Assembly (NCBI GenBank): GCA_900491605.1
Contig: UESW01005084.1
Span: 124,001-188,000 of the forward strand
DNA from: Calamus simplicifolius
Taxonomy: Eukaryota > Streptophyta > Magnoliopsida > Arecales > Arecaceae
Reading direction: 5' to 3'
Length of the DNA stretch: 64,000 bases
The translations under genes and the position numbers were made by a program. Below are positions 55,020-64,000 of this stretch, piece by piece (within the stretch, counting starts at the first letter, position 1; every line of letters begins with the position of its first letter). The notes beneath the pieces are model-generated. The model was not told the DNA's origin, searched no databases, and worked only from the letters and a program-made list of their open reading frames with translations.

Positions 55020-56830
55020 TATTTAGTATTAAATTCTAAAATTCCTTTTTCTAATAATAAAATTATGGAATATTATGATGAAATCATTTTTGAAAACATT
55101 TTTTAAATTAAAAATAATTACCTAGACCAATTAATGAATGCTCTATATTTAGTATAAGTAATGTGTCTTCTAATGTTGATAACTAGGAAACCAAGAAAAG
55201 TAAAAGAGGAAGAAAATACAAAAGTTTTGGAATTGAATTTTATCCTTGTCTACTTGAAGATTATCCTAAAACATATGGTGAAGCAATAACATTAGTAGAT
55301 CCTCGTTTTTGAGAAGAAGTAATAAACGATGAATTGAATTGATTAATAAGACTTGAATTTTAACTGATCTTCCATTTGGGTGTAAAACAATTGGATGTAA
55401 GTTAATATTAGGAAAAATTAAGAACTAATAGTTCAATTAAAAATATAAAGCAAGACTTATGGCTAAGGGATTTAAACAAGAGGTAGGGGTAGATCTCTTT
55501 GATTTATACTCTTTTAGTTTCTAAAACGACAGCCATTAGAACTTTGATTGATGTTGTTTCAATTTATAAATTAGAAATTCACTAAATGGATGTAAAAATG
55601 GTATTTTAAATGATGATTTAGAGGAAGAAATTTATATGCATCAACCTAATAGTTTTATAGTTCCAAGATAAGAGAAGAAAGTTTGTAGACTAATAAAATC
55701 ACTTTTTGGATTAAAACAAGTCAAAATAATGGCATGAGAAATTTGATGAAATAGTACTTTTCAAATAGCTTCCAAATAAACAATTCTAACAAATGTATTG
55801 ACATAAAACAATTTAATGATGCCTATATTATTCCTTGCTTATATGTTGATTATCTTTTGATTTTTGATACTAATTTGGGCATCATTATTAAAGAAACACA
55901 ATCTTTCATGTCTAATGATTTTGATATGAAGGACCTTGGTCTAGTTAATGTTATATTGGGTATTAAACTAATAAAAAATAATAGTAGCATTTTTTAAGTC
56001 AATCAAATTATATTGAGAAATTATTAAAGAAATTTAATTATTTCAATGTCACTCCTATGTTTAGTCCATTTGAACCTAATATTAAACTAAATAAAAATGA
56101 AGGGGAAGGTATTATTCAATATAAATATTCTCAAATTAATGGTTTTTTGTTACATTTAACTAATTATACTAGACTTGATATAGCTTATGTCATTAGTAGA
56201 TTAGGTAGACATACCCATAATCACAACATGACACATTAGACAGCTTCAGAAAGAATTTTTAAACATATTAAAGGAACTATAGATTACGGAATTCATAATA
56301 CAGGTTTTCCTCAAATAATAGAAGGATTTAGTGTTGCTAATTAGATTTTAGATTTAGATGAAACTAAACATAATAGTGGTTATGTTTTTGCTTTAGGAGG
56401 ATGTGCATATCACGGAGTCTACTAAATAAATTATTATTTCTAAATCTATTATGAAAGTAGAATTTGTAGCGTTAGATGTAGCTAATACAAAATCTGAATG
56501 GCTTATGAATTTTTCATCTAATATACCATACAACTTAAGCATATACCTCCTATCTTCTTACATTGTGACAGTTAAAACATAGTAGCTAAGGTTAAGAGTA
56601 GAAATTTTAATGAAAAGGAGACATTTAAGGATGAGATATAAATCTATTAAACTTTTGATATCTCATGGTGTAAGTGCTCTTGATTTTGTCAAGTTTGAAA
56701 ATAATATTGCAAATCCACTAACAAAAGGATTGGTAAGAGTACTAAATAATTTTATATATTTTGTGAAACATCTTGAATCCTATTTCTATGGTGACTGTGA
56801 TGATTCGAATGGGGTTAACTCTAAATGAAC
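55020..56830 (+). pseudogene. Old copia (C4): reverse transcriptase and RNase H remnant
   Basis: After LNSKIPFSNNKIMEYYDEII the strand continues with EFYPCLLEDYPKTYGEA. The reverse transcriptase pieces include MAKGFKQEVGVD-like and MDVK text, GLKQ, and CLYVDYLLIF-like text with VD in place of the full YVDD context. Then come FDMKDLGLVNVILGIKLI, TRLDIAYVISRLGRHTHN and ERIFKHIKGTIDYGIHN. RNase H traces and KFENNIANPLTKGLVR close the polyprotein. Stops are frequent. The 3' LTR is not seen because the next CACTA element starts at 56855. Confidence 0.85.
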
Positions 56831-56854
56831 TCAATGGTAGTTTATCTATTACGG

Positions 56855-57240
56855 CACTACAAGAAAATTCAGTTTTAGTAACACAAAAATGTGTCGCTAT
56901 TGCATCGCTATTGCATCGCTAAATGGATTTAGTAATACATTAATCGCTGTGAACCTCGTCACAATATGTTATCTGTCACAATTGCGTCGCTAAATAGCGA
57001 TGCCTAGCGATGCAAAAAATGCATCACAATTTGCGACTAAACTGACGTCGTCGCAATTTAGCAATGTATTAGCGACGCAACTACATCGCAATATTGCGAC
57101 TCAATATTTGTGTCGCAATATTGCGACGCATTTGGCGTCGTAAAATTGCGATGCAATTCTAAGTGTCGCAATATTGCTATGCAATTTGCATCGCAAAATT
57201 AATAATTAAATTTTTTAAAAAATTAATTGCGATAAAAACT
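56855..57240. repeat. Terminal and subterminal repeats of the CACTA element
   Basis: After the CACTA terminus, copies of GTGTCGCTATTGCATCGC, TTGCGACGCATTTGGCGTCG and related TTGCGAYGCAA motifs occur in both orientations every 10-20 bp. Such motifs are the TNPA-binding arrays of this superfamily. Confidence 0.85.
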
Positions 57241-57470
57241 TTCGTCGCAATAGTGTTGCTAATTAATTTTTTAAATTAAATTTAAAATGTTATAAATTAA
57301 ACCTCTTAATATAATTTCATTGCATTTAAATATTGATCGAAATATTATCAATAAATTTTCAAAAATATTGATCGAAACATTCATCACAAAATTTTCAAAA
57401 ATATAAAAATTAATATATCAATAATTTAAAATTTTTATATACAAAACATAAGAAGTAAAGAAAAAATACA

Positions 57471-58966
57471 TTAAAAATTCGTACTATCACGATCACGGGA
57501 AGGCTATGGAGGCTGGAATGAACCCTGCAATATGAGATGAACCAAATCCTGTATCTGACGCATCTGCTCTCTCATATCTGCAAGCTCCTATTGAAGTCCT
57601 CTCATGCGCTGGTCGAACTCTTGCCGAACTCCTGTCGAACCTTCTCCATAATAGATCTTCGAATGTCGTCTAAATACTCGATAGGAATATCGCTAGGATA
57701 GTGCGAATTGGGGTCCTGATGGGAAAAATATCTAGAAGCTTTAGTGCACAGACCATAAATTGTACGGTCTCACGGCTGGGCACCAATAGCTTCTAAAAAC
57801 ACATGTCGACTCTCCTATGGTGAGAGTTTGATGGGCAACCCTCCATCAGTGAGTTGACCTGCGATGCTTAGGACTAAACTCCGTCTCGTGCCTTTGAATT
57901 ATAGAATCAATGATAAATGAATCAATATATGAACCTGAATAAAATTTTAGAAATTAAACGAATAAATATAAAGCTAATTTCTTACCGCAACCTCTGTGAT
58001 CGTGCATCAACTCAGGAACCATCCTTTCTAGTGTGTGTCGTCCTAAATAGGCGAAACTCATCAGGATCTCTGCCCTCCTGATCAGACTACAAAAGTAGAA
58101 GAAATGATATAATGTAAGTATTTGCAAATGACTAAATAGTAATTACATTATTTATATTTTCTTACCATACGACGTCTGTGCTCCTGAATCGAAATGGACC
58201 CGCAGTGTGGCAGGAGAGACCCATGCCACGATCGCCCTTCTCGGATTGACGGTTCGTGGTGGCTGATGTGGACCTCCTTTGCTAGGCCTCAGACTGCCAC
58301 ACCTACTATCAGTCATGCCAAATACCCTTCGGCACATGCATAGGATGCTCACCCATGCCAAATATCCTTCGGCACATGCATAGGATGCTCACCCGATCTC
58401 TTTCATGATGAAGTATGTCGAAGTGCGTGCTGCAAGAGCATTCCATACTGCACTAACGGCATCATGGATAGCAGAGTCCCACGTAAACTTTTTTAGCATT
58501 GAAATAAATAGTTAGTTTAAGAATATATTAAGATTAAAAAATTTTATATAAGTGATAAATTATATTTAATAAGTTTACCTGAAACTCTGAAAAATAAAAC
58601 TCCCTTATGGCCGCAGATACATGGTGCCAATCGTAACCACTGAGATTAGCACGCCTATGGAATATGGAGCTGATCTGGCTCGATATAGTATGCTTCCCAA
58701 TAAAGCTGTTAAAAAAATGCATGTTTATAAGTAATTGACTTAAAAATATAAACATGTATTTATAATTAGTATATACTTACAGCCCATCAGCATCTAGTCG
58801 AAGTACGGTGCATAAAAAGAACTTTCAGAAGTCTGTGCCGATCGGCTATGAGACTCGAAGGCTATAGATCTGAACTCTCTATCTTCAATGCTCATGTGAT
58901 CTGATGCGGCAGGGCTATATCCCTACTCGCTCTATCGTCAGCGATAGATCTATCTCGTCCCGTCAT
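57471..58966 (-). pseudogene. TNPA-like gene of the CACTA element, decayed
   Basis: The minus strand starts near 58966 (MTGRDRSIADDRASRDIALP). It continues with SSIFHRRANLSGYDWHHVSA and AIREFYFSEFQ, then FTWDSAIHDAVSAVWNALAA, SLRPSKGGPHQPPRT, PSGPQFALS and a coiled-coil end with RQEFDQRMRGLQ and ELADMREQMRQIQDLVHLIL. This order fits a plant TNPA/Transposase_24-type protein, the DNA-binding partner that recognises subterminal repeats. A 52-bp stretch (TGCCAAATAYCCTTCGGCAC and flank) is duplicated at 58317-58400. Stops and probable introns separate the parts; exact exons are not fixed. Confidence 0.65.
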
Positions 58967-59070
58967 ACTGAAAATACTAAAGATTAATGCAATATAATTA
59001 CGAATAATGATTGAACATGTAAAAATTTAATACTTATAAAAATAAATTGAAATTAAATAAACCTCTATGT

Positions 59071-62000
59071 TTAATTAGTGTCATTTATTTCGTCAAATGT
59101 TGGTTCAACATCTGATGCCGTATTGGACTGTGATTCAACATCATTATCATCGGAAGGAAATCGAACATTTACATCCTCAATTTCTTGGACATCACCATTT
59201 GGATCTCTAACTGATATTTCAGGTGCCCTTGTATCATCCTTCATTGCATGCATTTCCATCTCATCCTCTTGAAATGCAGAGTACTCAGTTGATTGACTTG
59301 ATGAACTCTGTCTAATATGATTGCTGAACGTGGGACGATTTTAGAAACAACTCACCAATCTCACTTGTCGTTGCGCAAGCTTGGATATCCGCAGTAAAAC
59401 ACTTGCTATGCTTGGGATGCAAGGATGAATGGTTCATATTTCTACAATATTCGTCGATGGTTGACTTCAACTAGTTTGTAATGTTATGAACCCTTTTACC
59501 CACGAAAACTATCAGATCAAACCAATCACAATGAAACAATATGGTTCATTTATAGGCCAATTGGGATATTCAACTTCAACCACCTCTACTAACTTTCCAT
59601 AATAATCTTGCATATTTGCTCCAACACTTTCTTCTTTAACACACAAGCACCAGTTCTGCATGCCTCTTGAAGATGCTAGTCGTTCAATCGGAAATTTGTA
59701 CAAGGTTGTTACGGTCTTCGATGGCTATTGCGCTAGCATTTAATGAAAATATTGTCGGTTGTGAACCATGGACTGTTACCTAAAAATTAATAAGCTATTC
59801 ACAACCAATCAAAAAATAAAAGCCATTATTGAAACTGATTGAGTGATACTACTCACATATTCATAAAACTAGTAAGCAAACTCCGTTTTTAACGTCTGCC
59901 CAATAGCAATTGACTAATATTGGGATTTATTGTCGTTGCCTATCACAATACATCCTTAAGGGATATAACAATTAAAACTTATGCTAGCAATTAAATAGTG
60001 TGGTATATTATAATTTAAAGTAGAAGTTCTAATTAAGCATTAAAGTATATACTTACTCAATGTATGGATCGACTTCTCTACAGTTCATTAGGATATAATA
60101 ATGTGCTGCATTATACTTCATATCGCTCGAATCTCTTGACTTCTGCATCCCAAATGAACGGCCGATACCTTTAAAAACTGATATTCTACCATCATTAGGT
60201 TCTTCTTTGTCTACACATACGTCATCATTACGACCAAGATTTGGCTCCTCATGTGGATGTGACCCTCAAAGTAATAAGAGGCAAAAGCTGAAACTTCTTC
60301 AACCAAGTGTGCATTGCATATAGAATCTTCAACCCTTGCCTTATTACGCACATTATTTTTTAACTTTTTAAGTACCTATATGTAAAGGTAAGAAATAAAA
60401 TAAACCAACTTTCTTGCAATAAAATAATATTTAAAATATCAATATGTACTACTGATTATTAATATATTTACCTCTCGAAAGAATACATCCAGCGATACTG
60501 CACGGGATCAGCTATACTCGCTTCGTATGGCAAGTGAACCAGTAAATGCTCCATTGAGTCAAAAAAACTTGAAGAAAATATTCGCTCCCGCTTGCATAAA
60601 ATAATTAGAATTTCCTCCTCAAGACTTGCCATAAATGCAGAAGTAATGACTACGGCAGATAACTCCTTGAAGAACAAGCTGAGCTCTGTCAATGCAGAAG
60701 TAATGACTACGAAAGCAATTCATGAAAAGCTATAGGCAATAACAGTTGCATAAAAATATGGCAATCATGACTCTTCATGCCAAACAACTTGAGCTTATGC
60801 ATGTCTACACACCTACTGATATTTAAAGCATAACCATCCGAATATTTTAACCCTCTAACCTAGTTACATAAAACTTCTTGTGAATTTCTGTCAAGAGTGT
60901 AATAGGCTTTAGGATAGGTCCCGTCGATATTCCTCCTCAAATTAGCTCTTCTGCAATACTGATTAAGTTCTTCTCTTGACTTTGCAGTTTCTTTGATTTT
61001 TTTTTGGGATGTTTAGCACGTATTAAATATGTTATCAAAGAAAATTTTCTCAATATGCATAACATCCAAGTTGTACCGGATGAGATTTGTGCTCCAATAC
61101 GACAAATCCCAAAAAATACTCCGCTTCTAGTTATGTTCTTTACATATGGCTATTTATTCTATTTGCATATAGTTCCCAAGCATACCTCAACCCCAAATGC
61201 TCTATAGTATCAAATATACTATGCCAGACCTAACTGGTTCAGTGAGTTTTGTGACTACATTGTTCTTTCGGAAGGCGATCAAGTTCCGCCTATAAGGATG
61301 ATTTGGAGGCAAGAACTTTCTATGATTATCAAACCATGACTGCTTATCACTCTTCTGCAATGTAAATGCATCTGAATTATACATGCAATGAGGGCATGCC
61401 AGATGCCCAGCAGTGCTCCAACCAGATAACATTGCATATGCCGAGAAGTCACTAATTGTCCACATCAAAGCAGCTCTCATAATGAAATTTTGTTTCATAG
61501 AAATGTCGTAGGCTATGACTCATGTTTCCCCAACATTTTCAATTCGGCCACCAACAGTTGCAAGAAGATATCAATCTTTTTCTTTGAATTTGATGGTCCT
61601 GGAACCATAACTGTCAAAAACATTGCAGTATCTTTCATGCACTTCCATGGAGGAAGGTTATATACAGTCAGTATCATGGGCCAACATGAATATTGTTGCC
61701 TCACTTGACCAAATGGTTGGAAGCCATCAGTACAAAGACCTAATCTCACATTTCTTATATCTTTGGCAAAATCAGGATGATTTTTATTAAAATATTTCCA
61801 AGCTTTTAAATATGATGGATGTCGCATTTCATCTTCTTTAGATTCATGTTCGACATGCCATCTTATATCAGCAGCTGTAGCCTCAGATCTGTATAATCTC
61901 TGCAGGCGTGGAGTAAAAAAAAGTAATGCATCTTATAAGGTAAACTTTTTCTCCTACTTGTACTAGCTCCTCCTTCATCGTTGGTGTACCTCGATTGCCA

Positions 62001-62719
62001 ACAAATCTTACAATATCTCAGCTCTGAGTCTTCATCCCAATATATCATACAATTGTTCAAGCAATAATCGATCTTATTAACTAGGAGCCCAAGGCTACGC
62101 AACAACTTCTTCGTTGAGTAAAAACTATCTGCTACAACATTATCATTTGGCAAAACTTCCTTTATTAACTCAGCTACAACATTGAATGCCTTTTCTGATA
62201 ATCAATGTTCTGCCTTATATTCAACAACCAAGCAGCCATACATAGCTGTGAAGGACTCTCGCAACCAGGATACAATTTTTGATTGCAGCACGTAGCATAT
62301 CATAAAATTGCTGTGCATCTGGATTTGGTTCTTCCATAAATGTATTTTGATTGAATTCATTACCTGATGCATTCATTACCATTGCTTCATATGTTTAAAT
62401 TCAAATGGTTCATCAATGGGAATTGAAACTTGTTGTCTTATGACAGCTGCACCCATTTCCTTTGTTTCACCATAACAGTACTAAACATCGTACCCAGGAA
62501 CAAACCCCTTTTACATAAATGCACATTCACAGTTTCAACATTTCTGTAGGCTTTATTCTGACACCTGTATAAGTTACAGGGGCATCTAATCCTAGGCCCA
62601 TCCATCCATTCAAGTTGGCTACATGCAAATGCAATAAATTCTTCCAATCCATTTAGAAAATTTAGATTAAGCAAGCTATCTTTTATTCTTACATACATCC
62701 ACGAGCAAGCCCCGCTCAT
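59071..62719 (-). pseudogene. TNP2-like transposase gene of the CACTA element, decayed
   Basis: From ATG 62719 the transposase-associated domain reads MSGACSWMYVRIKD, FIAFACSQLEWMDGPRIRCP and VNVHLCKRGLF. The central Transposase_21 domain (PF02992) follows: LNNCMIYWDEDSELRYCKIC, MRHPSYLKAWKYFNKNHPDF, VRLGLCTDGFQPFG, LTVYNLPPWKCMKDTAMFLT, ALMWTISDFSAYAMLSGWST and AGHLACPHCMYNSDAF. Later parts are SDGYALNISRCVDMHKLKLF, CHIFMQLLLPIAFHE, VHLPYEASIADPVQYRWMY and an acidic tail near 59071-59259. TNP2 proteins cut and move CACTA elements. Stops, frameshifts and a 28-bp direct duplication (near 60640 and 60690) inactivate it. Confidence 0.85.
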
Positions 62720-63029
62720 TTTTTTACCAACTTATACAATTATGGTAAACCAGTAAAGAAAACCATAATATAAAACTATATTAGCATTAGTAAATATATA
62801 ACTAAATTATTTTTTTTAACATCTAAGGTAAATAACAACTATTTAAATCATTTATAACGATAAATCAATTTTTTTTTAATGATTGCAACCAATTAATTAG
62901 GCCAGGCCCTGCTAAGGTCCCTACCCTGAAAGGCCGAGTCACGTTGGGTTCGTTCAATCATGAGACTTCATAAGTATGCAAGTGTCCTAAATTAATTCCA
63001 CCTTCACTTCATATCTAAAAGGTAAGGCC
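62720..63029. other. AT-rich region upstream of TNP2-like gene
   Basis: Expected place for the promoter and 5' subterminal repeats of the CACTA element, but no GCGAC-type motif array is seen here. One GC-richer phrase (GGCCAGGCCCTGCTAAGG) lies near 62900. Confidence 0.35.
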
Positions 63030-63260
63030 CTATCCCATTCAAGATTATTTTTCTCTGATATATTATTCTGCTATTAATTATCATCGTTTATGTTAAACTT
63101 TCAGCAGCATTTTTTCATATATTCTCCTAAATGTGTGGCATATATGTCACACTAGGAGAACATATGAGAAAATACAAACCGCAATCTCAACCAATGATAA
63201 CTAATAGTAGACTAAATATCAAAAAAAATCTTAAATTATCCACTAGGACAATTTGAGAAT
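63030..63260. repeat. Long imperfect hairpin of about 230 bp
   Basis: The sequence folds on itself around CATATATG near 63145. CATATATTCTCCTAAATGTG pairs with CACACTAGGAGAACATATG, and the outer arms CTGCTATTAATTATCATC and GATAACTAATAGTAGAC pair as well. The match looks about 80% by eye and continues to about 63030/63260. It may be a small MITE; no target duplication could be set. Confidence 0.6.
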
Positions 63261-64000
63261 TTGCAAGACTAAGTCTTACAAATTCTTAAATGGTCTAAAG
63301 GTTTTAGTACTGCAAGAAATAATATGCAATTTTAAAAACAATCGAACTTATGCTTGTGAAAAAGTTTTCTTATCTATTATACATATTTTGATTGTGGTTT
63401 ATAGTCACTAACTTCGTAAGATTATTATGTCCAAGATAATAACATTAATCCAATATTTATGCATAGTATTATCTAATAATACTATGGTTTTAAAATTGGA
63501 CAAGCTGGGCCGGATATTTTCGTAACACATCAACCGTGAGACATATGATACGTCGCGTAACCCTTAAGTGTAATTCTAAAAATTATTTAATACCTTAATA
63601 TGCTCACATCATACATCTATTAAAGCCATACCTAATCTCATAACCAAAATAACATATCTCAATATATCATGTTCTTGTAACTTAAATCAAAGTCAAAGTC
63701 AAAACCATTTCATAACAAAAATAAGATGCAACAAATATGTAAGAAGTTCACCAATAAACTATCATGCATAGTTTAACATGCTGAGAAATTCAATAATATA
63801 TAAAATATAAAGGCTTACAATATATATTATATATTGCATAATTAAATATAAATAATAATTAATTTACTAAAATTTATATTTATAAAAATACCATTTTACC
63901 CTTTTAGCCTATATTTTACAAAACTACCAATTGACCCTTTCTACCAAGATTAATTATGGCTTAATTAATTTACTATAAAAATACTAATTAATCATTTAGC
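63261..64000. other. AT-rich DNA, nothing recognised
   Basis: No gene, LTR or transposon end is seen in the last 740 bp. It may still be inside the CACTA element or be flanking DNA. Confidence 0.4.

Larger units (their letters stand above)
56855..64000 (-). mobile_element. CACTA (En/Spm) element, 3' side complete, 5' end not found
   Basis: The plus-strand edge is the canonical terminus CACTACAAGAAAATTC at 56855, inside the 3' region of copia C4. It is followed by about 380 bp of subterminal motifs (TTGCGACGCAAT and GCATCGCAAAAT types). A TNPA-like and a TNP2-like gene follow on the minus strand, so the visible terminus is the element's 3' end. I could not find the inverse terminus (TTCTTGTAGTG) up to 64000, so the 5' end is outside the window, truncated or mutated. 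The coordinate 64000 is only the window limit. Confidence 0.85.

Overview
This is a repeat-dense stretch of a flowering-plant nuclear chromosome. The evidence is spliced genes with GT-AG introns, plant-type Ty3/gypsy (Tat lineage) and Ty1/copia LTR retrotransposons, CACTA and PIF/Harbinger-like DNA elements, and plant-only families (plant mobile domain, DUF3537, Raf-like kinase). One ambiguous base near 37429 shows it is an assembled contig. The species cannot be fixed from sequence alone. The only gene that looks intact is a five-exon SKA2 kinetochore gene at 9806-15781 (+).

Layout. 1-1815 is an AT-rich array of 'TCCCTCGG/CCGAGGGA' repeats like CACTA subterminal DNA. It breaks into the 3' half of a Tat retrotransposon (Tat-1, 1936-8403): integrase tail, a 98-bp tandem array, an antisense multi-exon extra gene (Transposase_28 type), a polypurine tract and one LTR carrying 90-bp repeats. 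After an AT-rich gap comes SKA2, with a MITE just past its poly(A) signal. 16.5-22.0 kb holds two copia 5' fragments on the minus strand (LTR, tRNA-Met primer site, decayed gag or leader). 23.5-24.4 kb is the tail of a CACTA element. Tat-2 (25.4-36.3 kb, minus strand) has both LTRs, but most of reverse transcriptase, RNase H and integrase is deleted. Its antisense gene runs on the plus strand. 36.3-41.7 kb holds the 3' exons of an unidentified minus-strand gene, a 580-bp duplication, a decayed plant-mobile-domain gene and a cluster of hairpins.

43.9-56.8 kb is a nest: an old plus-strand copia split by a Pack-CACTA-like element (about 46.0-55.0 kb). That element carries fragments of a DUF3537 receptor-like gene and a Raf-like kinase gene. 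The kinase fragment is itself split by a nearly complete copia (47329-54416) with a perfect TTTAG target duplication. From 56855 a CACTA element opens with its canonical terminus and carries degenerate TNPA- and TNP2-like genes on the minus strand. Its far end was not found before 64000, where only AT-rich DNA and a long hairpin are seen.

Taken together the window records waves of insertion around one retained cell-division gene. No operon-like or defence system is seen. The most unusual material is the spliced antisense genes inside both Tat elements, the double gene capture in the Pack-CACTA, and a 73-bp-spaced duplicated motif shared by the leaders of two copia elements.
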